Assembly (NCBI GenBank): GCA_013400115.1 | Contig: VXBP01007514.1 | Coordinates: 62,001-126,000 of the forward strand | Direction: 5' to 3' | DNA length: 64,000 nt | From: Rhinopomastus cyanomelas | Taxonomy: Eukaryota > Chordata > Aves > Bucerotiformes > Rhinopomastidae | In this document: in pieces, positions 44,706 through 57,208 of the stretch | Layout of the letters: each line of letters begins with the position of its first letter | Numbering within the stretch: the first letter of the stretch is position 1 | Translations under genes and position numbers: made by a program | The notes under the pieces: generated by a model | Database searches by the model: none | Told to the model about the DNA's origin: nothing | What the model saw: the letters and a program-made list of their open reading frames with translations, nothing else

Positions 44706-46077
44706 ACCTGTGTCTGAGCAGCCTGGGGAACGATTGTCAGTGGTTCAGCCTCGTAATAATAGGGACGGTTTGCGGGAGCCTGCTCCTATTTTTCAAAGTG
44801 CTTTAATGCACTGGAAGGCTGGTAAAGTTCCAGTTCTGTTCATCAGACAGAACCATCCACCACTTGCTGCAGAGGTTTGTGCATCTTCACACTGGCGCTC
44901 ACTGCTTTTCGATGTGGGTCAGTGTTCGGGGGGGAATCTCCGGAGGTGCCCTGAAGCTTTGTTTCTGCCTGCAGACAGAGCGGAGAAGTAATGACTTACA
45001 GGCTTTGTTTGCTCTTCTAATGTTTCTGTTATTCCCTGTGTGTTTTAATATTACAAACCCTCCGAGCAGGCTTTCTTATTAGATCCTCATGTTGATTCAG
45101 CATCTGGGCAAACACCGAGTAATCACTCGCCTCTGCCTGGGTAAGCGGAGTCCCCGAGTGAGGAGCTCACGCTGCCTTTGATAACCATCGCACCTATTTT
45201 ATCCTATTTTATTCCCTTGCTCAAGCCGAAAAATGCCCTTTGTGAAGCTTTTCCAGGGGTGGGCTCCGCCAGGTAGGGTTGAGCGGACAAGATGTAGAAC
45301 TCTGCCTACTCGGCACCACGGTGACTCTTGGGCCCTTCAGCAGCGCGCTGGAAGGAGACGAGCTGTGAATCCTGCCGACATTCCCATCGAACACCATCAT
45401 ATTTCAGTTCTGTGAAGCCACTGGGCTGTCGTTTGTGGGGTTTGTGCTGAAAGGAAGAGCTGTGCTGAGCTTGCAGAATGCCCCTTTACTCCTGTGAGAG
45501 CAGGCGGCTTGTCCTCGCCACTGCCAGCAGCTCTGCGCCCACCCCAGACCCAGCCCTGTTGCCCAATTGAGTGCTGGCCCCAGGCAAAGCCCTGTGTGGC
45601 CGAGCAGCACCGGCTGCTTGGCAGTAGTCACAGCGTTGCGCAGACCTGCTGGCTTGGGGGACATTCTCTTGTCGCTGGGGAACAGCCTCCCCTTTCTTTC
45701 GAGGCTGAGAAGTGGGAAATGCAGCTGGCGGGTTCCCTGCTGCTTCCTTCCTCCCTGCCATTGTCTCGCCGCTCATCCTTTGCAGAGAGACTGATCGAGT
45801 TTGATTTTCCCGGGGTTGTGGGCTGGGGGGTGGTTGCTAACCTGCAGCCTGCTCCCCTCCCTGTGACTGCCTCGCTTGCGTCTGGCTAGGAACACGGGAC
45901 AGGGCTGTTGGCAAACACAGAGGTGTCTTGCACAGCCAAGCACAGTCCCTCGGCTGATAGATTCTTCTGAGCTAGGTCCTGCGCCTTCAGTGCCGTGCAG
46001 CTCTTTCACCAGGGCTCCTTAGAAGGCCGGTCCAGACAGTGGCAGTGGAAGTGCAGCCTACTACTTGCAGATCCGCA
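44706..46077. other. Unique intron, nothing gene-like
   Basis: GC content rises after about 45480. Overlapping open frames on both strands at 45400-45890 are typical of GC-rich DNA and none is recognisable. Confidence 0.5.
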
Positions 46078-46311
46078 CAGTAGTTTGGGTTAGGAAGGAG
46101 TTCAGAGCTCCCCCAGTGCCAGCCCCCTCCCATGAGCAGCAACACTTCTCACCAGACCAGGGCGCCTACAGCCCCGTCCAACCTCCCCTTGGACACTGCC
46201 AGGGATGGAGCAGCCACAGCCTCCCCGGGCAACCTGTTCCAGGGCCTCAGCCCCACCACGGGGAGGGATTTCTTCCTAATTTCTCATCTAAATCTTCCCT
46301 GCTCTCGTTAG
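46078..46311 (-). mobile_element. CR1 LINE 3' fragment
   Basis: Antisense CTCACCAGACCAGGGCGCC, GATGGAGCAGCCACAGCCTC and GGGAGGGATTTCTTCCTAAT. Tail degraded. Confidence 0.9.
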
Positions 46312-46410
46312 AACCCAGTGCTGTGGGCTGAATCGGCACAGCAACCCAAATTTACGCTGCTTGAGTCCTGAGACAATCAAACAGGGCTTTTTACAAGAGT
46401 TTGTAGGGGT

Positions 46411-46455
46411 AGGACAAGGGCCAATGGCCCAAAACTGAAAGAGGGCAAATTAGGG
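46411..46455 (+). mobile_element. Small CR1 scrap
   Basis: TAGGACAAGGGCCAATGGCC then AAACTGAAAGAGGGCAAATT matches the CR1 block before the 3' third. About 45 bp. Confidence 0.6.
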
Positions 46456-46759
46456 CTCTAATTCCCGGCACTTCATCGTGTCACTTTTCCAGCGTACCTG
46501 AGGACTGGGGAGACAGCATGTGAGCCTTGAGGAGCAGCAGCGATGGGACCTCCGACAGGAGGAGAGATGGAGTGATTAGGCCAAGAAACGAAAGTTGTTG
46601 TTTGTTTCTCTTTCCCATCCCTTCCAGCCTGAGACAGTGGCCCCATTCCCGGGGAATCCCTTCCTTTTGCAGCTCTGAGCTTGTGTGGGATTTCATTTTT
46701 TTCCAAAAGCCAGTCGATGCTGCCGCATCCCATCCCCTAATCAAAGCTCCCCTGTCAAA

Positions 46760-47165
46760 GGGCCGGCATCAAGCGAGCCGGCGGTCTTGTTATTACATCC
46801 CATTACCGCCTCCGGCAGTGGCTGCACTTCATAACCGCCCAGGAAGGCTGACAGGTAACCAATGAGATGCATATTCCAGCGACATCCCCCTGCCCCCCAG
46901 GGAGCCGGGACCCTCTTCGGTGCCGGAGCAGACTCTCATTGTGGCTGGGGGCTTTGCGTGGAACAGCTGGGACCATTGTCTGGCCGGCGGAGCGCAAGGC
47001 CATGGCGCAGCGAGGTTTGCTCTTTTGTTCCCTCCGAACGTGCGGGTGTCTGTTCGGGATGGATTGCTGTGAGCGCCTCCGTGGTGCTGGGCTTGGAAGA
47101 GGGAAGAAGAGTCGCCTGGAGACAGGGGGACGGCTGGGGTGGAGAAAGCGAGAGGGGAGCTGGGA
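46760..47165. promoter_or_regulatory. Second CpG-rich block, candidate regulatory region
   Basis: By hand count there are about 26 CpGs in about 400 bp, against few in the flanks. It includes GGCCGGC, GGCCGGCGG and GGCGCAGCG. An ATG at 47000 opens a frame of about 67 codons (to 47200) with no recognised homology. It could be an alternative promoter or first exon, an enhancer, or neutral GC-rich intron. Confidence 0.4.
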
Positions 47166-48361
47166 GGCTGTGGAGGGACAGGGAGGGTGGAAATCTGGCT
47201 GAATGATGTTATCGTTGCAGCTACAACCCAATGTTTGTTAATTCATTCCTCATTTTGCTGGTGGGATCCAGCCCATCATCCTTAAATCCCTGCGACGCAG
47301 GGCAGAAGCTGCTGGGGCTCGGGTACCAAAGGCAAATTGTGTGGGGTTTGGGGCAGTCTCTTCCCTCTGAGCCTGCCCTGTGCTCATTCACTGTGGGTTT
47401 TGCTTTATTGATGGATCGTCGAGAGACAGAAATGCTTGGGTATTCCATGTTTTCTGGTGGAGGGCTGAACTGTGGTTGGGAGGGATTTTGGAGTTGGCGG
47501 CAGTGGAGTGTGGCACATGGGATCACTCAGAGGATCAGAGGTGTTTGCTGGCTGATTGCTGACTTAGTTGAGGGCTGTTTCTTAATTACTGCAAAAATCA
47601 AACGTGGCTGGTTCAGGTCTGGGGTTAGGTGCCGGTAAATCTGAAGATGGTGATACGTCAGCGAGCTGTGAGTCCACCAGGCACAGAGGCTGGGGAGGGT
47701 GATGCTGGCTGCAGCATCATCTTATTCCTGCAAGGAATTGAGATGTCAGGAAAGCATCCCCAATAATGGGCTGTCAGCGAGCATCAGGCAGGCTCGGATG
47801 AGACCCCGTCAGCCTGTCCTGTGTGCTCTGGGGGGTTTCAGCATCCTTCGGGCTCGGCCTGTCGTTGTGGAGGGCTGGGAGCGTGACATTGAGGTTGCAG
47901 CACGATGGTCCACACTAGGTGTATGTGGACCCATGGAGCTTCTCTGCTGTTAAAGTGAGTTTTGTCCTCTGGCTGAGTTGGATGTGGGAGCTGCAGGGAC
48001 TCCAAGAACACATTTTATTTGTCGCCTTCAAATCCTTGAGCCTGGAAACAGGACATCTGCTAAATCACCTGTTATTACGCAGAGAGCAGAGCTGTCCTCC
48101 AGGAACAAAGGAAAGGTAAGAATGAAACGGAGGGAGAGAGGAGAGGAAGAGCTTGGTGCTGGGAAGGAGGTGGGGTCCCCTCGGTGAAGACAGTCCCACA
48201 AAGCTGCCAGGATTCAAGGGGTGGAGAAGCATCCCAGTGTGGTGAATAAAACCTTGAGTGATGGCTGGATCCATCCTGTGATGCTCCAAACGTCATCTGG
48301 CCGCGTGCTTCAGCTCTCCAACGGAGAGCTAGAAGGACAGTGAGGGGACTTGACTATCTCC
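47166..48361. other. Unique intron, nothing seen
   Basis: No CR1 and no recognised exon. Confidence 0.5.
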
Positions 48362-48518
48362 CCTGGCCCCAGCTGCCCAGAGAGGTTGTGGAGTCTCCTG
48401 CTCTGGAGACTTTCAAACCCTCCCTGAATGTTCCTGTGTGACATGATCTAGGGGACCCGGCTTTGGCAGGGGGGTTGGACTGGATTATCTCTTCCAACCC
48501 CTCACAGTCTGTGGTTCT
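48362..48518 (+). mobile_element. CR1 LINE 3' fragment
   Basis: GAGGTTGTGGAGTCTCCTGC, GGGGGTTGGACTGGATTATC and CCCCTCACAGTCTGTGGTTC. Subfamily of 32743. Confidence 0.92.
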
Positions 48519-50071
48519 AAAGACCAGGGAAGAGCCTGCAGCAAGTGCTTCCTGCCACCCAAGGTTTCCCTACAAGCTGTCTGGCCTCCTGCAAGCTCAA
48601 CCAGCAAAGCAGGAGATGCTGCTAATCACCTTTTGATGCTGAAAAGTTAATCCCTCGCTCCCAGCCTGCTGTAGCTGTTGGACGTGAGCATCACGAGTGG
48701 GAGGATGCACTGTGGGGCAGGAGCTGCTGGAAGGCTGGTGTGCCCCTGGTGCGCAGTGGTGGAAGAAGTCTTCCTCTCGAGCGTCTGCAAAGCGCGTTGC
48801 TCCCTGACGGCTCCTTCTGAGTCCCATTAATAATTCAGCGCTCAGATCCTCTTCCCAGGAGCTGCTATGTGCACTTAAGCAACTGTGCCCCGGCCAGCAG
48901 ATGCCACCTCTTCGTCTTGATGGCCTTGGCCGTCTCCAGCAGCAGCACATGGGTTGAGCGGAGCAGCAGCGTTCGCAGCAGGAGCTCTTCTCAATATTTA
49001 AAGACTATTGATGGGCAGTCAGGCTGGGCTGGTGCAAAAACAGAGATGTCTAGACGCGGTGGGAAGTGGAGAGGCTGTGTTTCCTCTGGGCTTGAGGTCC
49101 AGCAGGAGAAAATAAGCTGCTTTATTGCATTTTTAGTTCTTTGTCAATGCAAAGCATGGAGAGGTTGCCCTGTTCTCTAGATACTGGGGAGAGGGAAGTG
49201 GGTTTAGATGCCTCCAAATCTGCCTTCATTTGCTCTGGCAGCAGCGGGACGTCTGTGTTCTAGATGTTGAGAAGAGAGGGGACAGCTGCTGAAAGCCCGA
49301 TGTAGAAGTCCCTGCAGAGCATCATCTAAAGAGGAGGCTTCCTCAAGTTGCTGTAAAACAGAAGGATAAAGGAAATGCAGCTCATTTTTCTCCAAGGGCT
49401 GCAACATCCTCAAGGCTTAATTCTGCCTAATACTTTGGACTAGATGATCTTTTGAGATCCCTTCTAATCCCTAATGATTCTATGATTCCTCAGTCTGTCC
49501 TCTCTGGGCTGGGCTCTTACAGTTTCATTTGTGCACCGATAGAGACACCTTTGGGGTCTCGACATCTGCCCTTCGCCTGTCCTCAAGAGGTTTCTGAAGG
49601 GGGAGCCAGAAGCAGGGTTTTGGGGTTTATGTTAATGAAAGGACTGGGTGTCCTGGTGACCCTTTGCTGGGCTTAACTCTTGCATATCCTGCTTTTTTCA
49701 TTTCTCCCGGCCACTGAGGTAAGAAGCTGATTTCAATTTACATATCTGCCGCTGCTGTCAGTATCTGTGTCAGGAAAGCACTTGTCTGAGAAGTCACTGT
49801 CTCTGTTTGCTGACCTTTTCTTTCTTCTGTGAGTGGAGTGTTTGTTCTTTAATATCCTCTGCAGTCCATGCTCTTTCTTGTATCACTTCTCATGCACTCA
49901 CCTCTCATCTCCCCAGGTGGCACCTCTGTGTTTTCACAAGTGCCTGTCAGCTCTTTCACCCCTGAGGGGCTTCTCCTGGTTCCTGTCCCGCATGGCAGTG
50001 GCTGAAGGGCACCAGAAGCGGTGGAGCAATTTGTTTATTTGAAGTCAGTTGTACTGCTAATTACACCTGAG
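48519..50071. other. Mostly unique intron
   Basis: Only the 55-bp CR1 tail at 49435 interrupts it. Nothing else recognised. Confidence 0.5.
49435..49489 (+). mobile_element. Very short CR1 3' tail
   Basis: TTGGACTAGATGATCTTTTG to ATGATTCTATGATTC, 55 bp. Confidence 0.88.
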
Positions 50072-50745
50072 TCATGGAATGCTAGGCTGGCTGAGGGTGG
50101 GAGGCACCTCAGAGCTCATCTACCCCAACCACCTGCCACAGGCAGTGATGCCTCTCAGCCAGACTTGGTTGCTCAAGACCTCAGTCAGCCTTGAACACCT
50201 CCAGGGAGGGGGCAGCCACAGCCTCTCTGGGCAATCAATTCCAGAGCCGCTCCACTCTGGCACTGAAGAACTTCTTCCTCTGATCTAGGCTGAACCTTCT
50301 CTCCTGTTTCCCCTTGTCCTGTTGCTGGATCCCCTTGGAAAAAGTCCATTTGCAGCCTTCCTGGAGGTTCCCTTCAGGTCCTGGAAGGCAGCTCTAAGGT
50401 CCCCACAGAGTCTTCTCTTCCCCGGGCTGAACAACCCCAGCTCCCTTAGCCTGTCCTCATAGCATCTCTGTGGCCTCCTGTGTTCTCGCTCCAACAGCTC
50501 CAGGTCCTTCTGATGGTGGTGACACCAGAACTGGCTGCAGGATTTGAGTTGGGGGGGGTCTCACAAGAGCAGAGTAAAAGGGGAGAATCCCCTCTCTGGC
50601 TCTGCTGTCCCCAGTGCTCTTGGTGCATCTTGAACAGGAATGTCCTCCTGGGCTGCAGGAGCTCACTGCCAGCTCTTGAGCTTCTTCTCCATCAAAACCC
50701 TCAAGCCCTTCTCTGCGGGGCTACTCTCAGCCCACTCTGCCCCCA
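50072..50745 (-). mobile_element. CR1 LINE fragment, about 675 bp
   Basis: Minus strand: tail at 50072, then DRLRELGLFSPGKRRLCGDL and, at about 50640-50745, ESSPAEKGLRVLMEKKLKSW, which matches the ORF2 segment between the palm and the C-terminus. One of the longest copies here; frames are broken. Confidence 0.92.
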
Positions 50746-52162
50746 GTTTGTCACAGTGCCTGGGACTGGCCCTCGTGGCACAGTGTGTGCCACTGTCTAA
50801 GAGCGTCTCCGCTGAAGTGGCACTATGGCCACTCTCCATTGGTGATGGCCAATCTCCATCTCCCACATCCCCATGGAGCTGCTGATGCAACATGAACTGA
50901 GCCAGTGGCTTCAGACCTGCTTCCAAGACACAGTGTACCTCTGGTTCTGGTTCTTGTTCCACATCCCCGCAGCACTGCATGTCTGCTGACACCAGTGCCC
51001 TGGGAGCTGGTGGGGCATGCAGAGCTGTGTCGTTAGCCTTCAGTAAGTGCCTTCCATTTGCTCTCCTGGCCTTTCCTCTCTCTTACTTTATCCCATTTAT
51101 ATCCCAGTGCCAAGTACATAGGTTTCTTAGGAGCAGAAGCAACGGCCTGTACTTAACACTGTTGGCAGAGAAATGTCTGATGCCTCCTTTCTTCCTGGGA
51201 AAGAGAAAACTGTTGGCTTTTCATGGCCATTTCAAAGCAGCAAGGTTTTTTTGTTGCTGTAGTGGCCATCCACAGCATCCAAACTCTTCCTGGAGCTGTA
51301 GTGGCCCTTTTTGCCCTCTGCATGCCACACATTCCTTGTGTCCGGATGCGCTGGGGTCTGGGAAGTCTCATTACTTTCTCGTGACCCCCGCTCTGGTTTT
51401 TTTGCCATCTTCCCAGTCCTTGTGTCCCTACTGGAATTCCCCTTTTCCTGTGTTGGGGTGTCAGTTTATTCACAGACTCACAGAATGTGAGGGGTTGGAA
51501 GGGACCTCTGAAGATCATCCAGCCCCTTGTAGAGCAGGATCCCCTGCTGCAGATCCCACAGGAACAGCCCTGGAAGATATATACACAGGGAGTGCTTCAG
51601 GGGACTTGTGGAGTTAGAGGAGCTGACAGGGGCTGTCTGAGGTTGCTGATAGGAGCACACTGTTGTCTTCTCCTGCAGCATCACAGTTAAACCCACCCAC
51701 AGTGACTGCTGCACATGCTGCTGTGCTTGTGGAGCCCCAGCAGCCAATCTACAGCCCTATAAGAGCACAGAGAGGGGGACTGTGCCTAAACCTACTGGCT
51801 TTGAGGTTTTGTGAGTCGTATTTCAGGGGGTTCAGGTTGAGATGATGTAGTGGAGGAGAGTGCTGAGCAGAAAAACACCGAACGCAGTGATGATCCGTCC
51901 TTGCAAAGCTCCGTGGGCGGTTGTGAGCAAAGGGGAGATGCATTGACTTGGACAGCTGCTTACAGAAAAAAGATGTGCCAGGTAGGGAACACAAGTGATG
52001 GATCTGAGCCCATATGGCAGCCCTCTCACGAGCAGTTCGAGTCACAGCAGACCGCGAGCAGCTCCGTTTCTCTTCTGAAAGAACTTGTCATCTCTTGTGA
52101 AGCTGGTTTCACTGGTGCTGCCCCCCCAGCAGCCTGCACTCTTCTTGTTGGATGGAGCAACC
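50746..52162. other. Mostly unique intron
   Basis: Holds one CR1 end at 51472-51588. The 212-codon frame at 50979-51617 runs into that CR1 and has no recognised domain. Confidence 0.5.
51472..51588 (-). mobile_element. CR1 LINE 3' end
   Basis: ACAGACTCACAGAATGTGAG then GGTTGGAAGGGACCTCTGAA. Diverges after about 110 bp. Confidence 0.82.
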
Positions 52163-52492
52163 GTCACAGAATCATTAAGGTTGGAAAGGACCTCAAAGAT
52201 CATTAAGTCCAGCACTCAACCTCTCCGTGGCCACTGAACCATGGCCACCAAACCATCTCCCACAGTGCCACATCCACTCCCTCTTGAAACGCCTCCAGGA
52301 ATGGGGGCTCCACTGCTGCCCCAGGCAGCCAGTTTCAAGGCCTGATGACCCTTTCACTGATGACATGTTTCCTGATGTCCAGTCTCAACCTCCCTTGGTA
52401 CAATTTGAGGCCACTTCTCATCCTATTGTTAGTTGCTTGGGAGGAAAGACTAGCCGTCACCTCACTCCAACCTCCCTTCGGGTAGTTGTACC
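52163..52492 (-). mobile_element. CR1 LINE 3' fragment, old subfamily
   Basis: CACAGAATCATTAAGGTTGG, ATTAAGTCCAGCACTCAACC and CACATCCACTCCCTCTTG. A subfamily not seen elsewhere in the window. Confidence 0.9.
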
Positions 52493-52499
52493 CCTAGAT

Positions 52500-52556
52500 G
52501 ATGTCCCAGGGTGCCACATCCACTCCCTTTTGGACACCTCCAGGGATGTAAACCCT
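52500..52556 (-). mobile_element. Partial second copy of the preceding CR1
   Basis: GTGCCACATCCACTCCCTTT and ACACCTCCAGGGATG repeat the block at about 52264-52303. Confidence 0.75.
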
Positions 52557-52864
52557 TCAGGTGTTCCTCACATGTGGGGTAGGGAAGAAACACCAGGCGT
52601 GTATGTCCCTGTGTCAGGTTGGTGGTTTGTCCTTCACAAAGACCAGGAGTGGAAATGTGGAGGAGTAGTGCAGGTTCTTTGCTGGCACTGGCTTTCAGCC
52701 ACAGTCGAACCCGCAGCACCTCTTGAGCAATGGAGGAGCATCTTAGAGGGAGCCTTCAGGAGAAGCCACGTTCTTCTGGTTTGGATCCCGGCTCTTTTTC
52801 CCTTGCTTTTCCTTTTTTCCAAGCTTACAAAGAAGTGGTTTCCAAGTCAACTGTGAACACATGC

Positions 52865-53010
52865 CCTATCCCTGGAAACACTGCAGGTCAGGTTGGATGT
52901 GGCTCTGGGCAACCTGACTCAGCACAAGATGTCCCTGCTCATTAGAAGGGGTATGAAACTGATCATGAGCTTTGAGGAGCCCTTCCAACCCAGAGCATCC
53001 TGTGACTCTG
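52865..53010 (+). mobile_element. Degraded CR1 3' fragment
   Basis: GGTCAGGTTGGATGTGGCTC, GGGCAACCTGA and GAGCCCTTCCAACCCAGAGC. Confidence 0.78.
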
Positions 53011-53460
53011 TTCGCTCATTCTCATGCCCATCGGAAGCTGCTTTTCCAGCAGAGTGGGCCTTGGTGGGTTGGGGAATCTCCTCAGTGCTGAAAAGCCACT
53101 TCCACACTCTTCTACCTCCTCTCAGCTCGTGGCATCTCCTCCTCCTCATTGGCTCTTCTCAAGTCCTATGCGTAGCCATCAAATGGGTTTCACTGGTTGC
53201 TGCCTGCAGTGTGCACTGTATGAAACTGGAGGTTCCTCACAACATTGTGAGGGGTTTGAGAGGCAAGTCCAGATTTGTGGCCAATGGAGAACTTCTATAG
53301 CCAGAGGACAGACTGGAAAGGTATCGTAAGGAAGCATTTTAAACTTGGGATCCAAGTTTAACCAGCAGTTCAAGAGTTGGGGGGGAGCTTTCTGTTCTGG
53401 GATTGGGTTTGTTAGAGGTGACTGTGGGGCAGGTCCTCTGCTTTTGTCATAGGGTGCATT

Positions 53461-53640
53461 GGTAGGGAGCTCAGAGCTCACCCAGCCCCAACCCCCTGTC
53501 CCTGGTCTCACCAGACCGGGTTGCGCAGAGCCCCCTCCAACCTGGTGTTCGACACTTCCAGTGATGGAGCAGCCACAAGCTCTCCAGGCAGCCTGTTCCA
53601 GGGCCTCAGCACCCTGACGGGGAGGAATTTCCTCCTAAGT
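53461..53640 (-). mobile_element. CR1 LINE 3' fragment
   Basis: GAGCTCAGAGCTCACCCAGC, GATGGAGCAGCCACAAGCTC and CTGACGGGGAGGAATTTCCT. Terminal tail missing. Confidence 0.9.
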
Positions 53641-53925
53641 TTGTTATCATTTGTTGTTTTCTTGGTCTTGCTGCTCACTGCGTGGCTGCCTGGCTGGCTG
53701 ACACCCCTGTTAGAGCAGCGCTGAGTCCTTGCTTTGTTCCCAGCTCCTTTGTGATGGATTCATGCAGCCCAAACTGAGTTCTCACAAATCCTATCTGCAG
53801 CTCTGGTGAGTGAGTGGGTCTCTGGAGGGAACTACTCTGTTAGCACTGAGAGACTTCATGAAGGAGCTGGGTGCAGATGGACAAATTCCCCTTGCCCCGG
53901 CACCTTCTCACAGAGACTCCCCTGA

Positions 53926-54422
53926 AAGGCTGCACCTCGAGTCCTGGGGGCAGTTAGGGCACCATAGGACAGGAAGAACATGGAGGTGCTGGGAAGGAGG
54001 AAGAGAAGGGCAAATGGGCTGGTCAGGGGTCTGGAGGACAGGGCTTATGGGGAGAAGCTGAGGGAGCTGGGGCTGCTTGGTCTGAGACAGAGGAGACTGA
54101 GGGGAGACCTCACTGCTCTCTGCAGCTACCCGAAGGGAGGATGCAGTGAGGCGGGGGTTGGCCTCTTCTCCCTAGGGACCGGCAGTAAGACCAGAGGAGA
54201 TGCGGTCAGGTTGTGCCAGGGAGGGTCGGATTGGATCTTAGGAAAAACGTCTTCCCAGAAGGAAGGAAGGTGCCCTTGGAGGTGCTGTCCCTGGGAGGGG
54301 TTCAACAACCGAGCAGCCAGGATGTTTGATGGGCTGGGTTAGTGGTTGGGGGTTGTAGGGTGGACGGTTGGACTTGATGGTCTTGAAGGTCTTTTCCACC
54401 CTGGATGTTTCTGATGCTGTGA
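53926..54422 (+). mobile_element. CR1 LINE fragment, about 500 bp
   Basis: Sense LGLLGLRQRRLRGDLTALCS, the GGTTGGGGGTTGTAGGGTGG group end, and GGATGTTTCTGATGCTGTG. Confidence 0.92.
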
Positions 54423-54899
54423 AGTACTGAAGGGCGACTGCAGTTCCTCGCAGCCTGGTGCAACTCAGCATCCTCTTCCAGTGCTTCCTGAAATCTCTGG
54501 TTGGGAAGAGAAACTGCAGAGCACTTAGTGAGGCCACAGGTAGGAGGGAGCCTTGGGGAACAAGGTCCCAGACAGAGTTGAGCTTGCCAGGGTTCATGGT
54601 TCTTCCACAGCAGAGTCAAGCGCATGCATGGAAGCTCGCCTGGGGTCGTCCAGGGACTCGTTTTGCACGTACTGATGCAGATTCCTGCTGTCCTGAGCTG
54701 TCGATGAGCAGCTTCTTCCATTAGGCTTTCTGAGGCTGCTGGTTTGTTCTGTGGCATCTGGTGACATGAAGGTCTTGGCCTGGAGTGTGCAGGATGGTGA
54801 AGGATGGCCTCCCACCCTATTGGCATGTGCCGATAGGAGATCTCTGTGTGTGTATGAATGTCCATGCCTGTGTGCATTTTATAGCCATATATTCATATG

Positions 54900-55362
54900 T
54901 CAAAGACACTGAGAGGCTGGAGCCAGTGCAGACAAGTGCAATGGAGCTGGGAAAGGGTCTGGAGGACAGGTCTGATGGGGAGAGGCTGAGGGAGCTGGGG
55001 CTGCTTGGTCTGAGGAAGAGGAGGCTGAGGGGAGACCTCATTGTTCTTTACAGCTCCTGAGAGGAGGGCGGAAAGAGGTAGAGGGACAGTCTCTGCTCCC
55101 CAGTCACCGGTGACAGGACAAGAGGAAATGGCCTCAGTTGGTGCCAGGGGAGGGTTAGGTTGGCCATCAGGAGAAATTCCCTACCACAGTGGTCAGGGGT
55201 TGGAACAGGCTGCCCGGGGAGGAGGGGAGTCAACCCCAGAGGGGTTCAACAGCCGAGCAGCTGTGGCCCTGAGGAAGAGGGTGTAGTGGGCACGGTGGGA
55301 TTGGGGCGAAGGTTGGACTGGATGACGGTCTCTCCCAATCCTTAGTGAGTCTGTGATTCTGT
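54900..55362 (+). mobile_element. CR1 LINE fragment, about 460 bp
   Basis: Sense ELGKGLEDRSDGERLRELGL, then LGLRKRRLRGDLI, GGGTTGGAACAGGCTGCCCG and a CTGTGATTCTGTC tail. Relative of 6331. Confidence 0.92.
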
Positions 55363-56099
55363 CTGCTGTGCTCTGTTGCACATGACACTGCCACTGCTGA
55401 CAGATCTAGAACTGGCTTGTCTTCTCCTTTCCCATCTCTCTGCGTTGAGCTGGCCCTGTGCACCTTATTCCAGAGACCACGAGGCACCTAGGGAGGATCC
55501 AGCCGTTAGTCCCACTGCTACCTCACCCACAGTCCCATGACTGATGCTTTAGAAAATGCCCCCCGTGGCCCTGTGGGCTGCTCTTGGGACTTGGTGAGAA
55601 ACACGCGTGTGGCACCAGGGAACAAGGGTGGAGAGAGCTCAGTGGTGCTGGCAGCTCTGCCCAATTTACCAACCAAGGCTTAGGGCTGGCTCCAAAATAT
55701 CCCGAGAACCCAGAAGCTCGGGGAGCTCAAATTCCCGGGCATCTTCAGAAATCCTACCTGCTGGGCCTCCCACCAACTGTGGGCTCAGATGGTTTGCAGA
55801 TGGCACTGAATCCAAATCCTCACAGTCATCCCGTTTGGGTTCTGTTCGTCAGCGGCAGAGGTTGGTGTAAGGGCAGAGCTGACCCACATCCTCCGCAGCC
55901 CCCTCGGCGCTGAGCTCCAAGGGCTTGTGTTTTGTGCAGGCTGCTGAGCTGGAGAGCTGGGCACCTACTGAGACTGGCCTCTGCTCTCTCCAGCCTTTTG
56001 AAGAGCAGTTGCTGGTGGCAGATGTCCTGGCTGGTGTCAGGTCAAGTTCTGCTGAGGGTTGGAGCGAAATCCTTGGCAGAGATTCTGGGATCTGCTGGG
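55363..56099. other. Unique intron, nothing seen
   Basis: No repeat or exon recognised. Confidence 0.5.
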
Positions 56100-56226
56100 T
56101 TATTCAAGGTCAGGTTGGATGGGACCATAGGCACCCTGGTCTAGGGAAAGGTGTCACTGCCCATGGCAGGGGATTGGCAGTGGGTGAGCTCTGAGTTTCC
56201 TTCCAACCCAGCCCAGTCTGTGATTC
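56100..56226 (+). mobile_element. CR1 LINE 3' fragment
   Basis: CAAGGTCAGGTTGGATGGGA, GGCACCCTGGTCTAGGGAAA and CCCAGTCTGTGATTCC. Confidence 0.88.
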
Positions 56227-56261
56227 CAGAGCCAGCTGCCTGTGGCGTGTGCTGTAACCCT

Positions 56262-56310
56262 AGCAAGGAAGGTCTCTAAGGGTCCTTCCAACCCAGTCCG
56301 TTCTGTGCCT
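56262..56310 (+). mobile_element. CR1 tail scrap
   Basis: GGGTCCTTCCAACCCAGTCC and GTTCTGTGCC, 35 bp after the previous element; may be the tail of a second insertion. Confidence 0.6.
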
Positions 56311-56755
56311 CATACTGGAAGCAATAGCTCTACTACCTCCTGCCTCAAGAACCTCCTTTCTTTCAAGTTTCCCTTTGCAGTGGGATGGTAGAAGTCCGTG
56401 GAGAACCCGCTGATGGGGAGCGGCAGCGTTTGCTGTGGCAGCTGGCACCGCCGAGCACTGTTTGTATTGATTGGAGCAGAAGCAGTTAAGAGGCTCCTAC
56501 TGCTTTCACTGGAGTTTTTCTGCATCAGGAGGCTCAAAGCAGAGGGGAGGACCGTTACCGTGGGTAAACACCACGCAGGCGAGCGCCTGGGTTCTAGGGG
56601 CATCTCGCAGCCTCAGTTTTGGTGCTGGCTGTTGAGGAGGCCGACCAGAAGCAGCTGTCTCAGCAGTGTGAGCTTTGCAGCGTGTGTCCAGGCACCCCTC
56701 TTATGAGGGGTGATGAGATGTGAAAGCAAAGGAGGGTCTTCCTTCACTGGGGTTC

Positions 56756-57208
56756 ATAGAACCCTGGAATGGTTTGGACTGGAAGGGACCCTACAGATCA
56801 TCTGGACCATCCACCTGCTGTGGGCAGCGACACCTCTCACCAGACCAGGTTGCCCAGAACCCCATCCAGCCTGGCCTTGAACACTTCCAGAGGTGGAGCA
56901 GTCACAACCCCCCTGGGTAGCCTGTTCCAGGGCCTCAGCACCCTCATGTGTACCCTCATCCAATCTAAACCTGCCTTTTAGTTTCAGGCCATTGTACTTT
57001 GTCCTAGCTCTGCAGGCCCTTCTTACAAGTCCTTCTGCATCTTTTCTGTAGCCCCCTTCATGTACTGGAAGGCTGCTGTTAGATCCCCTTTGAGCCTTCT
57101 CTTTAAGCTGAACAGCCCCAACTCCCTCAGCCTATCCCCAGAGCAGAGCTTCTCCAGCACTCTGCTCATCTGTGTGGCCTCCTCTGGACTTTGTCCAGCA
57201 TCTCAGGA
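56756..57208 (-). mobile_element. CR1 LINE fragment, about 450 bp
   Basis: CATAGAACCCTGGAATGGTT, CTCACCAGACCAGGTTGCCC and CCCCAACTCCCTCAGCCTAT. Confidence 0.93.

Noticed and set aside
50979..51617. 212-codon plus-strand frame
   Set aside because: Runs into the antisense CR1 at 51472 and has no domain.
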